Shown: piece by piece, positions 44,737-53,615 of the stretch
Layout: every line of letters starts with the position of its first letter
How positions within the stretch are numbered: the first letter of the stretch is position 1
Source: Fodinibius salsisoli
GTDB lineage: Bacteria; Bacteroidota; Rhodothermia; Balneolales; Balneolaceae
Direction: 5' to 3'
Length of the DNA: 64,000 nt
Assembly: GCF_026229185.1 (NCBI RefSeq)
Contig: NZ_JAGGJA010000002.1
Span: 310,001 to 374,000, forward strand
Notes under the pieces: model-generated
The model's input: the letters and a program-made list of their open reading frames with translations, nothing else
The model's database searches: none
What the model was told of the DNA's origin: nothing
Translations under genes and position numbers: made by a program

Positions 44737-46065
44737 CTATTCTTCAAAAAGTTGATATGCTTTGCTCAAGAACTCTGAATACGGGGAATCGCGGCGGGGC
44801 ATGTTCAGGTAGAACAGGGCAACCATATTGTTCGCAGGATCGATAATATACTGCGTGCCATATAGCCCACCCCAGGCGTATGCGGTGTTTGAAACTTCGG
44901 GGGCCGGCTTCTTCTGTTCGTTGTAAAGCTCAAACCCGAGCCCAAACTGAAAGCCCTCTCCGCCGGAATTCACCTCAGGCAGCTGGTTGATTGTTGTCAT
45001 CTGCTCGATGGTCTCTGGCTGCAATATGCGCTGTCCGTTAAATTCACCTTTGTTAAGCAACATCTGGCAGAATTTGGCATAATCCTCGATCGGGCCGTTC
45101 AGACCAATTGCACCCTCCACGTAGGTCTGCTTATCGCTGACGGTCGCCTCACTGAACCGATTCGATGCGGGTTCCAGCTCCCCATCAACGGCACTGTAAG
45201 CCTTCACAAAGCGATCGAGTGCCGCCGGGTCGTCATAGTACCAGTCCGTCTCATCCATGCCGAGCGGATTCAGCACCGTCTCTTTTACGTATTCACGCAG
45301 CGATTGGCCGGAGATACGCTCAATCATATAGCCCAGCATATTCGTGCTGATGTGATAGCTCCACTCCGTTCCCGGATCGAAGCCGAGGGGATATTCCGCC
45401 AGGGCAAGCATCTCATCTTCGAGGTATCGCGACTCAGGATCTGCGCCACCGCTGCGCTGACCGGCAGGAGTATCATCCGAGCTCGCATTTTCAGACTCCC
45501 GGGCCCTCTGCATCTCTACACGGCGAATCTCGCCGACGGGGCCGGCATTTAGTCCCGATGAGTGCGACATCAGGTGGGCAAAGGTCATCGGCGACTTAAC
45601 GGGACGTGTTTCGTAGGTTCCGTCCTCACTGACCGACGTCACCATCTGGTCAGGAATTTCGGGGAAGTAGTCCGAAACAGGGTCATCCACGGCCACCAGC
45701 CCCTGTTCCACCAGCGTCATAAATGCAACGGTTACCACCGCTTTGGTTTGTGAAAACAGGATATAGTAGTCGTCAACGGTGGCAGGCTCCCAATTCTCGA
45801 TATCCTTCCACCCAAACGCCTTGTGATAGACCACATCGCCACCTTTGGCTACAAACGTAGCCACACTACTGACCCTCTTCTGGTCCACGTAGGACTGAAG
45901 CAGGGAATCCAGACTCTTCACTTTTTCAGCGCTGGTACCAGCGTTCTGCAGGTTTACATCGTGATTAAATTGCTCGGGTACTTCAGCGGTCTCCGTATTA
46001 CTGCTGCACCCTAACACCAACAATACGGCAGTAATACATATTGTATATAGGAGTATTCTCTTCAT
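44737..46065 (-). CDS. Serine hydrolase, class C beta-lactamase/esterase family, lipoprotein
   Basis: A 442-residue lipoprotein (VLLVLGCSS). The catalytic SxxK is SQTK in ILFSQTKAVVTVAFM (about residue 105); the second motif is WSYHISTNMLGYMIERISG, where a Tyr takes the YxN position; a GGLYGTQYIIDP near the end matches the third. It resembles esterase-like penicillin-binding proteins (EstB type) rather than true beta-lactamases. Located between paralog A (8 bp downstream) and a terminator upstream of it (46108-46134). In a polysaccharide locus, an esterase role is likelier than antibiotic resistance. Confidence 0.85.
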   Translation of the reverse strand: MKRILLYTICITAVLLVLGCSSNTETAEVPEQFNHDVNLQNAGTSAEKVKSLDSLLQSYVDQKRVSSVATFVAKGGDVVYHKAFGWKDIENWEPATVDDYYILFSQTKAVVTVAFMTLVEQGLVAVDDPVSDYFPEIPDQMVTSVSEDGTYETRPVKSPMTFAHLMSHSSGLNAGPVGEIRRVEMQRARESENASSDDTPAGQRSGGADPESRYLEDEMLALAEYPLGFDPGTEWSYHISTNMLGYMIERISGQSLREYVKETVLNPLGMDETDWYYDDPAALDRFVKAYSAVDGELEPASNRFSEATVSDKQTYVEGAIGLNGPIEDYAKFCQMLLNKGEFNGQRILQPETIEQMTTINQLPEVNSGGEGFQFGLGFELYNEQKKPAPEVSNTAYAWGGLYGTQYIIDPANNMVALFYLNMPRRDSPYSEFLSKAYQLFEE

Positions 46066-46107
46066 TTTTATCTCTGTATTGATTATTTAATAAAATTTAT
46101 CTGTCAT

Positions 46108-46134
46108 AAAAAGAGGCGGCATCTCTACCGCCTC
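46108..46134 (-). terminator. Rho-independent terminator after the BD-FAE-type esterase
   Basis: On the minus strand GAGGCGG, an 8-base loop, CCGCCTC, then TTTTT. Perfect 7 bp stem and a T-tract 17 bp past the stop at 46151. It lies upstream of the serine hydrolase start (46065), so the run of hydrolase genes is at least two transcription units, or the terminator is leaky. Confidence 0.85.
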
Positions 46135-46150
46135 ATCTTTATAATTATAT

Positions 46151-47041
46151 TTACTGTTCCCCCGGGTTCAGGTGTTTGGCAAAAAACTCCTCCAGTGCGG
46201 GTTCGGTAACGTCGAGCTGTTCGTTATAGGCCACCCCATGTGCCCCTTCAAGTTCCATATATTTGATATCTGCTCCCACATCTTTCATCTTTTCCACAAA
46301 ATCGTTGGTCAGCTCAGGACGAACGACAGGATCTTCGGTACCCTGGATAAGGAATAGCGGTGGATGATCACCCGAGATATATCCTATCGGCCACCACTCC
46401 TCTTTAGCCATCGGCGTATCACGTCCTAATTCAGTGGGAGGCGAACCGGCGGCCGCTACGTTGACCATACTGGAATACTCGTTCCACCCTTCCCCTTCCA
46501 GTCCGGCTGATTCCGGAGCCATCGCCAGCATCAAGGCCAGGTGTGCACCTGCCGAGTGACCATACGCCCCGATTCGGCCGGGATCGATCTGGTACTGGTC
46601 GGCATGGGCGCGCAGCCAACGAACGGCAGTCTTCACATCTTCAATACAGGCTGGGAACTCTGCTTCATCTAACAGACGATAGTTGATATTAATAGTGACA
46701 TATCCTTGCTGGGCATAATCGACCATCATCTTCTGGTAGACGTCCACTGATTTTGAACCGCCTTTCCAGCCGCCGCCGTGGACGATCACGAGTGCCGGAC
46801 GAAGCTCGCTCCCGAAATTAGCCGGCATCGCCAAGTCAAGCTTCCATGCCTCGCTGTCTCCCTCTTTATAGCGGATATCCTCAGTCACCGTAATTGTTTT
46901 TTGGTCTGTATCGATCATACTATTAACCGGCCCTTCTAAGGACTGTCCTATGCTACTGCCAGTAACAGCAACGACGATAAACATTGCCAGTAACAGAGAT
47001 AAAGCGCCTCTTTTCACATATTCCATTCTAATTGCTTTCAT
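46151..47041 (-). CDS. Secreted alpha/beta-hydrolase of the BD-FAE/acetyl esterase type
   Basis: About 296 residues. The hormone-sensitive-lipase-like oxyanion motif VHGGGWKGGSKS, INYRLLDEAEFPACIEDVKTAVRWLR, nucleophile elbow GHSAGAHLALML, Asp in TEDPVVRPELTN and His in EGAHGVAY are all present. BD-FAE enzymes remove acetyl or feruloyl groups from plant polysaccharides. The open frame extends upstream to 47137, but MKAIRMEYVKRGALSLLL (ATG 47041) gives a normal signal peptide, so I start there. The hydrolase paralog B gene ends 100 bp upstream. A strong terminator follows. Confidence 0.82.
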   Translation of the reverse strand: MKAIRMEYVKRGALSLLLAMFIVVAVTGSSIGQSLEGPVNSMIDTDQKTITVTEDIRYKEGDSEAWKLDLAMPANFGSELRPALVIVHGGGWKGGSKSVDVYQKMMVDYAQQGYVTININYRLLDEAEFPACIEDVKTAVRWLRAHADQYQIDPGRIGAYGHSAGAHLALMLAMAPESAGLEGEGWNEYSSMVNVAAAGSPPTELGRDTPMAKEEWWPIGYISGDHPPLFLIQGTEDPVVRPELTNDFVEKMKDVGADIKYMELEGAHGVAYNEQLDVTEPALEEFFAKHLNPGEQ

Positions 47042-47141
47042 TACTTTTAATGGTTTATTGAAGGTTTGCTTAGGTATTAAAGCTAATATGACAAACGTTT
47101 TTAGTTTTTCCCACCACTTTACTATCCCAGATATCATCCTT

Positions 47142-48008
47142 TTACTGAAAACTCTTGGCCTTCATCGTCCATCCTGAGAAATCGCTCAAATCACCTTCCA
47201 GGAAAACGTCACTACTCCCATCCTGACCTTTGAGTTGCCAGTCCAGCCATTTGAGACTCATCCTGGAAAACGAGCCTCCATACTCCTCTCCAAAGGTTCC
47301 CATATGTCCGCCCTCCATAAGATTGGCAAACGCTACCGGCACGTGATCAATCCGTTCATAATCCAGTTCAGCATTGGAGGTCGCTACATCAGAGGGACCG
47401 CCGACGATATATACAATGGGGGCGTGAACGTCGGGCAACGACTCGCGATCTGCTCCCGCCATCGACATATCACCGATGCCGGAATTGAACATCATGTAGG
47501 TTTCAATTCGGGGATCGGAAGCTACGGCCAGCACCTGCGCGCCTCCACAGGATTGTCCGCCGGATGCGATATCATCGAGATCGACGTTGTTGTAATAAGC
47601 GCTCTCTTTATCTTTATTTTGATCGGCAACCCAATCTATCGCATCGGTGAGCATAGTGGCTTCCGTGCTTGAGTTTTCTCCACCACCAGGTGTTTTCTGC
47701 AACGCCCCGATCGCAATAACGATATATCCATGCGAGGCGATTTCTGAAAGCACCCTCTCATGTGATATCGATGTGTTGGAACATCCGCCATTGGCAAAAA
47801 CCATTACCGGGAGCAGTCCTTCTTCCGCAGCGACTTCCAGATTCTCGGGACGATACACCACGTAATTGGGCAAAGTGGCCTCTTTGGCGGCAATAGCTTT
47901 ATAATCGCCACTTCCTCCATTATCAACTATTTTGGAATCCTCAACCTGGGCAACACTAATCATGGTTGTTACAAAAAACAGGCAGATAGTTAAGAATATT
48001 TTTTTCAT
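47142..48008 (-). CDS. Secreted chlorophyllase/dienelactone-type alpha/beta-hydrolase, paralog B
   Basis: About 288 residues with a signal peptide (IFLTICLFFVTTMISVAQ). Catalytic features: FANGGCSNTS at the oxyanion loop, ASHGYIVIAIG, nucleophile elbow GQSCGGAQ, and the His region NLMEGGHMGTFGEEYGGSFS. Same family as the protein at 43772-44728 and ending in similar text (WLDWQLKGQD versus WMQWQMKGDT). The GTG two codons upstream is a possible start; ATG at 48008 fits the signal better. It follows the GH53 gene by about 100 bp in the leftward operon. Specific ester unknown. Confidence 0.8.
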   Translation of the reverse strand: MKKIFLTICLFFVTTMISVAQVEDSKIVDNGGSGDYKAIAAKEATLPNYVVYRPENLEVAAEEGLLPVMVFANGGCSNTSISHERVLSEIASHGYIVIAIGALQKTPGGGENSSTEATMLTDAIDWVADQNKDKESAYYNNVDLDDIASGGQSCGGAQVLAVASDPRIETYMMFNSGIGDMSMAGADRESLPDVHAPIVYIVGGPSDVATSNAELDYERIDHVPVAFANLMEGGHMGTFGEEYGGSFSRMSLKWLDWQLKGQDGSSDVFLEGDLSDFSGWTMKAKSFQ

Positions 48009-48110
48009 AGTCACTGTATATATAATTGTACGTTTTATTCATCTTTTGGCAATACCTCTTAGTTTTGTGTTGCCCATAACACCTCTTAATTTATTTCATT
48101 TAAGACTGTA

Positions 48111-49214
48111 CTACTCCGGGGCGTCATCTTCTCCCGTCTTCCCTCGCTTGTACTTGTCAAACACGTTAATGACAGGCCGTGCATTGCATTCTTCGTCAAA
48201 ATAATCTCTTCCACACCCGCTGGCAGGCTCCCACCAAAAGACGCCTTTAATCTTGCGACTGGAAACATTCAACAACGTTTCATTGACATCCTCTAAAAAT
48301 GCCTTGCGCGGCCCACCGGGTATCTCTTCGGGATACGGTGCAGGATGGTCTTCATATTCGTGAGGGCGATATCCTGTTTCTACAAGCACGATATCCTTGT
48401 CAAAATTATCGACCAGCGAAAGTAAATTTTCGCGAAATTGTAACAGGTTACCGTGCCACCAGGGATAGTACGAAAGCCCTATGATGTCATAAGGAATGTT
48501 GTAGGAGTTGAACTTCTCATAATACTGCTTGGCCCCGTCCGTATCCGCACCGTTGTCGTAATGAAGCATAATCAATGGTCGTGGTGCCTGTCCCCGACCG
48601 GCATCCACTCCGTCCACACCCGCTTTAAAGAGAGCTGCGAAATTGTCCCAGTTCTGAGGCAGTTTTCCGAGTGGCCATAACATACCATTTCTTACTTCAT
48701 TACCGATCTGTACCATCTCCGGCATCACACCTGCCTCGCGAAATGCCTCAATTGTATTCTTGGTATACTGGTACACGGAATCGATCAGCACTTCGACGTT
48801 GGTTGTATCCCAGGCGGCGGGAATTGGCTGTTTGCCGGGGTCGGCCCAACTGTCGGCGTAGTGGTAGTCGAGGAGAAATTTGAAGCCGTACTTTTTTGCC
48901 TCCTGGGCTAGTTCAATAGTGTACTCCAGATCGTTCATCGAACGGGTGGGCGTATGCCACAGCCGGAGGCGGATCCAGTTGTACCCGTGATCGCTGAAGA
49001 TTTCCAATCCTGGCTTCACTTGCCCATTATCCTTGAATTCAACGCCCCGGTCTTCGGCTGATTTCAAAAACGACAGGTCAGCCCCTATCGCATAGTTGAT
49101 ATCAGCACTTGAGACCGAGTCCGGTTCTTGGGCTGTTACATCCTCAAAGGCAAGTGTTTTTATGAGAATCACAGCAACTAAAAAGGACCAATATTTGGAA
49201 TATTTATATTTCAT
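48111..49214 (-). CDS. Arabinogalactan endo-beta-1,4-galactanase, GH53
   Basis: About 367 residues after choosing ATG 49214, which starts a signal peptide (SFLVAVILIKTLAFEDVTAQ). GH53 signatures: GADLSFL at the mature N-terminus, WIRLRLWHTP, LDYHYADSWADPGKQPIPAAW (abbreviated), acid/base Glu in VQIGNEVRNGMLWP, LSYYPWWHG, and nucleophile Glu in IVLVETGYRPHEY. A FWWEPASG loop matches the family too. It cuts beta-1,4-galactan of pectin side chains outside the cell or in the periplasm. This is the gene that identifies the locus as galactan-directed. It lies 59 bp downstream of the clan-A hydrolase gene. Confidence 0.92.
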   Translation of the reverse strand: MKYKYSKYWSFLVAVILIKTLAFEDVTAQEPDSVSSADINYAIGADLSFLKSAEDRGVEFKDNGQVKPGLEIFSDHGYNWIRLRLWHTPTRSMNDLEYTIELAQEAKKYGFKFLLDYHYADSWADPGKQPIPAAWDTTNVEVLIDSVYQYTKNTIEAFREAGVMPEMVQIGNEVRNGMLWPLGKLPQNWDNFAALFKAGVDGVDAGRGQAPRPLIMLHYDNGADTDGAKQYYEKFNSYNIPYDIIGLSYYPWWHGNLLQFRENLLSLVDNFDKDIVLVETGYRPHEYEDHPAPYPEEIPGGPRKAFLEDVNETLLNVSSRKIKGVFWWEPASGCGRDYFDEECNARPVINVFDKYKRGKTGEDDAPE

Positions 49215-49273
49215 AATAAAATACTTATCTATTTTGATGACGGTTGTTAACAATTAAATTTGCTTTCATCGGC

Positions 49274-51901
49274 TCATTCCAGCCAGGCTGCTTCTACCTG
49301 GAAGCCGTACCGCTGGCCTCCCTCGTAATCAGGATTTTCAGAAGTATCAATCAGGAACTGGATCTCCTCGATTTTCTGCGGAATGACAGGACCCTCGACA
49401 CCCGTCTCGTACCATATTTTCATTACACTCGGATACGCTTTCGGCAGCAGCATAAACCGGTCCGATTCAAACGAACTAAGCGGAATGCGGTGCTCACGCA
49501 TGGTGCCATCAACGGGAATCGGTGCACTGTAGGAGTTTCCATCGTTGTCAAGAAGCAGCACCCGCATCGGAGCCGGGTTGTCATAGCCCGACTTAGCCCG
49601 AACCACAATTTGGTCATAAAAACCAAGCATAGAAGAGGTTACACCCTCGATGTGATCCCGGATATAGGTACTGATTCCCAGCACATGACGTCCCTCTGTT
49701 GGTTGCGTGGAAGAAATAGAAATGGCTTCACCCTGGTCTGATTCTCCTTCGGTAATCACCTCATATTCATTCGCATCACTGCCCCATGAGCTGAAGCCCT
49801 GGAAAATATCATCCTCATCGGCTTCGGCATCCCAGAGCGTGATCGGGCTGCCTGGTTCTACCACTTGGGTCGTCCATTTCTCACTGTACTCGTCTTCCCA
49901 TCGCCAGTTAACACTCGGAACATCGCCCGGGAAGGTGAGAAACCGGTCGTTTTTGCGATCGACTACGATCCAGTAACGCACTTCGCCAGCGTTCATCAAT
50001 CGTTCTGGAATTGAGCTCTTATACCTGTGGGGAGAAACTTCCTCCATCTCAATACTTTGATTCATACCGGCGGCATTTTTTACCTGTAGTAAAACTGTAT
50101 CACTGGCTTTGAGTCCCGCTATATTAGCAGCCACCTTCAACGCTTCGCCGGCTTCGGCCTGGTCGGTGGGCCGGTGCCATACCGCCGGTTCATCGGCATT
50201 CTCGGTAACGGCAGGATATTCACCAAGCCGGATGTTTTCAAAACTGCTGCTAGCCGTCCATTCGCTGCTGTTCTCACCCCGGCGGGTCAACAGGTAAGCA
50301 CCTGGTGAAATCGTAAAGGATCCCCCGCTTGCGGTTGTGACTCTTTCGTTTCCAATATTAAGTCCCTCGATTGTAAATAAATCACCGAGATCCGACAGGG
50401 CGATCTCCATCTGATATTCGTTCCACTCGATAACCGAAGCCGGCTCGTCGAAACCGGTCCCGCTAAAGGGATCCCGGATCTCAATCGCATCCGGCATGAC
50501 CTCCAGGCGCCAAACGCCGTCCGCCAGCTTGTCCAGTAAGTAGGCGCCCGTACCCAGGTAGGTAACTACCGGGGAAGAGCCAACCCCGGCAATACGCCGA
50601 AGGGAAGCTTCATCTTCCGGGCTTGATTCGGTATCGTTGGAATACATAAACGCCTCTTCGGTGTTCATCAGGCTGAGATCTTTGTGGTGACTCATCACAA
50701 AGTCGCCGAATGTCGTATCGGCGGGGAAGTTCTCGAACTGCTCTTTATAATCAACGGCATCAAATACCTCTCCGGCAATCATCATGCTGACTGCCCTTCC
50801 GGGCGTATAGGCCATGTTGAGATAGTGCGACTGCCAGTCGTTATTGGCGTGGGCAATACCCATTGCGGTGTAAGCAAACTGGGCGGCAAACTGCATGCCG
50901 TGTTCTTTAAAACTTCTGGCCATCATTGGCAAAGCATAGTTATTAAGGTTATCGGCCGGATCAAATTCATACACCATCTTTGCCATATTCTCGTACCGCT
51001 CATCGCCTTCCCAGGGAGTATCATAGCTGCTCACAAACGGAAAATAGTTCGAGCGTTTTTCCCTTCCTTCATATAGCCCGCCGGGATACCACTGGAAGGT
51101 TATGCCGTCGATGTTGGCATCGAGATACGCTTCCGGTTCACCGTGTGTAATGTTGTAGAATATCGGTTTGTCCCATCCGCTTTCGCGAAGATGGTTGGCC
51201 ATACTATTCACAAACTCGAGGGTCCGGTCATAGCCGCTGTGGCTTGGCTCGTTATCAATTTCAAGGGCGATGACGTTGGGATCCTCAATCATGGTCATGC
51301 CCGTATAGGGATTCTCATGATTGACCAGCTGCGCCAGGTAATTCTGGATGACAGGCCAGTATTCCTTGTTACGCGGTGCTCCTCCCTTTGAAATGTAATT
51401 CGCAAATCCGGGCGGTTCCACAACATTGCCGCGAGGATAGCCGGAATTGTAATAGGTTGTCGGGGTGACAATCGTCTTGATCCCCCGCTCGCTCATCTTG
51501 TGGATCGTGTAATCATGCAGATCCAGATGGTGATTATTAAGCAGGTTACCCAGACTGTCGGTGATCTCAATCTCGTAAAGATGGGTTCGAAAGGCATCCA
51601 TCCCCATCCGCGCAAAATGGTAGGTATCTTCATTGATCGCCTTCTTGTGATCCTTTCTGACCGTATTTATGCCACGGTAGGTCTGGGAATACGGCGTGTA
51701 ATAGTTTATCCCAAACAGAGAAACTTCTTCGCCCGATGGCTCCCAGCGCATCACCCCATCCTCTATGGTGACTCTTTGCTTTTCCTGCGTTGAACTGCTG
51801 CTTTGTGGAAAAGCTACACCTGCAGAACCAAAAAGAAAAAGCAATAGAAACAGAACCAAACTCTTCCTTCGATTAAATTGTATCCGGAGAAGTGATTTCA
51901 T
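49274..51901 (-). CDS. Clan-A (GH5/GH35-like) glycoside hydrolase, multi-domain, secreted
   Basis: An 875-residue secreted protein (signal LVLFLLLFLFGSAGVAFPQ). The N-terminal ~500 residues form a TIM barrel: LFGINYYTPYSQTYRGI, FARMGMDAFRTHLYEIE, and the acid/base in VIALEIDNEPSHSGYD (about residue 215). At the usual nucleophile position I see QFAAQFAYTAMGIAH, where Gln replaces the expected Glu; another Glu (MMIAGEVFDAVDY) is near. Beta-sandwich domains follow, the last (SSWGSDANEYEV...QVEAAWLE) looking like a carbohydrate-binding or CBM11-type module. Related proteins occur in Bacteroidota polysaccharide loci without a settled GH number. It would act with GH53 on galactan oligomers; activity unproven. 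Confidence 0.72.
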   Translation of the reverse strand: MKSLLRIQFNRRKSLVLFLLLFLFGSAGVAFPQSSSSTQEKQRVTIEDGVMRWEPSGEEVSLFGINYYTPYSQTYRGINTVRKDHKKAINEDTYHFARMGMDAFRTHLYEIEITDSLGNLLNNHHLDLHDYTIHKMSERGIKTIVTPTTYYNSGYPRGNVVEPPGFANYISKGGAPRNKEYWPVIQNYLAQLVNHENPYTGMTMIEDPNVIALEIDNEPSHSGYDRTLEFVNSMANHLRESGWDKPIFYNITHGEPEAYLDANIDGITFQWYPGGLYEGREKRSNYFPFVSSYDTPWEGDERYENMAKMVYEFDPADNLNNYALPMMARSFKEHGMQFAAQFAYTAMGIAHANNDWQSHYLNMAYTPGRAVSMMIAGEVFDAVDYKEQFENFPADTTFGDFVMSHHKDLSLMNTEEAFMYSNDTESSPEDEASLRRIAGVGSSPVVTYLGTGAYLLDKLADGVWRLEVMPDAIEIRDPFSGTGFDEPASVIEWNEYQMEIALSDLGDLFTIEGLNIGNERVTTASGGSFTISPGAYLLTRRGENSSEWTASSSFENIRLGEYPAVTENADEPAVWHRPTDQAEAGEALKVAANIAGLKASDTVLLQVKNAAGMNQSIEMEEVSPHRYKSSIPERLMNAGEVRYWIVVDRKNDRFLTFPGDVPSVNWRWEDEYSEKWTTQVVEPGSPITLWDAEADEDDIFQGFSSWGSDANEYEVITEGESDQGEAISISSTQPTEGRHVLGISTYIRDHIEGVTSSMLGFYDQIVVRAKSGYDNPAPMRVLLLDNDGNSYSAPIPVDGTMREHRIPLSSFESDRFMLLPKAYPSVMKIWYETGVEGPVIPQKIEEIQFLIDTSENPDYEGGQRYGFQVEAAWLE

Positions 51902-52014
51902 AACATAATTTTTACTGATTCAGGTACCATTTGTGTTTCAGAGCCATTAGGTAAATTTTTCGATCCATATATACTCTACTTATACCTAAAACAGCCCAGA
52001 AAAACGCTGTTATA

Positions 52015-52052
52015 TAACAAAGAGCGGGACGTAAAATGAAATCATCCCGCTC
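52015..52052 (-). terminator. Intercistronic hairpin/terminator between susD and the hydrolase genes
   Basis: GAGCGGGA (52022-52029) and TCCCGCTC (52045-52052) form an 8 bp perfect stem. On the minus strand it is followed by TTTGTTATA. It lies 32 bp past the susD stop and 113 bp before the downstream gene's start, so it could lower enzyme expression relative to SusC/SusD. Confidence 0.75.
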
Positions 52053-52083
52053 TTGTTTATTCTTAAGTTTATGTCAAAACAAC

Positions 52084-53553
52084 TTACTGGGTATAACCCG
52101 GATTTTGTTCAATAGTCCCATCTCCCTCAGTAATAACTTCCTGAGGTATTGGATAGAGTACATGATGGTCTTCCGCATTTAATCCACGATCCTGTGCACG
52201 GTTTATATACTCGCCATGGCGGATCAAGTCGGTGCGGCGCAACCCTTCCGCGTAAAACTCGCGACCCCGTTCCAGCAACAATGAGTCACGAAATGCCTCC
52301 TGTCCAAGACCGCTCCAACTGGGCATATCAGCCGGATCAAAAGAACGTTCGCGAACCTGGTTGGCCAAACTCAACGCTTCGGCTGTAGGCCCATCCTGTT
52401 CGTTAATAGCCTCGGCGACCGACAACAGAACTTCGGCATACCGGAATACCGGCTGATCCATGCTGAAATCAGGACCGTTGCCCTCAAATTCGGTAAATTT
52501 GACCGGAATCGCTCCCTGATGTTCAGCACGCGCATCTATAGTATTTCCGCCGCTATCTTTATATTCGTCAAGGATGGTCTCTTTACGAGCATCGTTGTCA
52601 GAAAACTTGTCGTAAAACTCCCATGGAATCCAGTATCCGTACCAACCGCCGTCACCGTCCGTGATTGAACCGTCAACGCTGCTGCGAAAGCCAGGCGGCA
52701 GAATCTCTGTCAGGTAGTAGTTGGGGGATTGACCATTGGCGGGGACCGCATAAATAATCTCTTGATTCTGCTCGACGTTGAACACGGCCTCATAATCGTC
52801 CATGAGGCTGTATCCCATATTCATCAGCTCTTTACCTACTGATTCGGCTTCAGCCCAATTTTTTTGGTGCATATGAATACGCAGCTTAACCATACGGGCT
52901 ACGCCTTTGCTCATTCTCCCCCAGTTCTCAGCGTCGCCGTTGTACTTGTCATCGAGATTTGGAATTGCTTCATCCAGATCGGTAAGCATTTGTTGGACAT
53001 AAGCTTCCTCAGACATTCTCGGGATAATCTCGTCATCACTGAGTGTCTCCGGATCCAGTTTGGGATTAACGGGTCCCCAATAATCCAGGAGAATGTACAT
53101 AATAAATGCCCGTAACGTTTTTGCCTCTGCCACATAGCGGGCCTGAAGATCCTGAGAAATATCGACGTCAGAGTTCCCCATCTTGTCAATCAGGTCGGTA
53201 GCCAGAGCAACCGTTCGTATTTTGTCATAGATTTGGTCCCCATTAAATCCAGCTGGTCCCCATGTGAATTCCGAATAATTAATATACCACGGAGTGTAAA
53301 AGAGATCAGTGGATACCTCTCCCCTCAAGAGATAGTTTTTAGGATCTGCATTGTAAAGGCCGGCCCAGTCGGAAGAAAAGGGATCGTAAATACCTACGAG
53401 TGCATTCTCGAAATCAGCCGGACTTTGAAAGAACGTATCAGGTGTAAGTTCTGTATACACCTTCGGCTCAAGCATATCGCTACAGCCGACTATCAATACC
53501 ATACCAAGGCTCGCAAGGAATCCGAGCAGTAAGTTATTTTTTAGACGTTTCAT
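52084..53553 (-). CDS. SusD-like glycan-binding surface lipoprotein
   Basis: A 489-residue RagB/SusD family lipoprotein (MVLIVGCSDMLEPKVY; Cys at about residue 24). Typical segments: ELTPDTFFQSPADFENALVGIYD, FIMYILLDYWGPV, DLDEAIPNL, MDQPVFRYAEVLLSVAEAINE, LLLERGREFYAEGLRRTDLIRHG and YPIPQEVITEGDGTIEQNPGYTQ, each shown partly. It caps the SusC channel and binds the incoming oligosaccharide. SusD/RagB families are alpha-helical with TPR-like repeats, consistent with the Leu/Ala pattern. AGAGGT precedes the ATG. It follows susC by 62 bp. Substrate presumed galactan fragments from the GH53 next door. Confidence 0.95.
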   Translation of the reverse strand: MKRLKNNLLLGFLASLGMVLIVGCSDMLEPKVYTELTPDTFFQSPADFENALVGIYDPFSSDWAGLYNADPKNYLLRGEVSTDLFYTPWYINYSEFTWGPAGFNGDQIYDKIRTVALATDLIDKMGNSDVDISQDLQARYVAEAKTLRAFIMYILLDYWGPVNPKLDPETLSDDEIIPRMSEEAYVQQMLTDLDEAIPNLDDKYNGDAENWGRMSKGVARMVKLRIHMHQKNWAEAESVGKELMNMGYSLMDDYEAVFNVEQNQEIIYAVPANGQSPNYYLTEILPPGFRSSVDGSITDGDGGWYGYWIPWEFYDKFSDNDARKETILDEYKDSGGNTIDARAEHQGAIPVKFTEFEGNGPDFSMDQPVFRYAEVLLSVAEAINEQDGPTAEALSLANQVRERSFDPADMPSWSGLGQEAFRDSLLLERGREFYAEGLRRTDLIRHGEYINRAQDRGLNAEDHHVLYPIPQEVITEGDGTIEQNPGYTQ

Positions 53554-53615
53554 AATATTACCTCTGTTATAATTCCTAAATTAATTTTGATTTTGAATCT
53601 CTCATGGTTGATCCG

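Noticed and set aside
44737-46065. Antibiotic-resistance beta-lactamase
   Set aside because: SxxK and Tyr motifs fit the broad serine hydrolase family, but the third motif and the context fit an esterase better.
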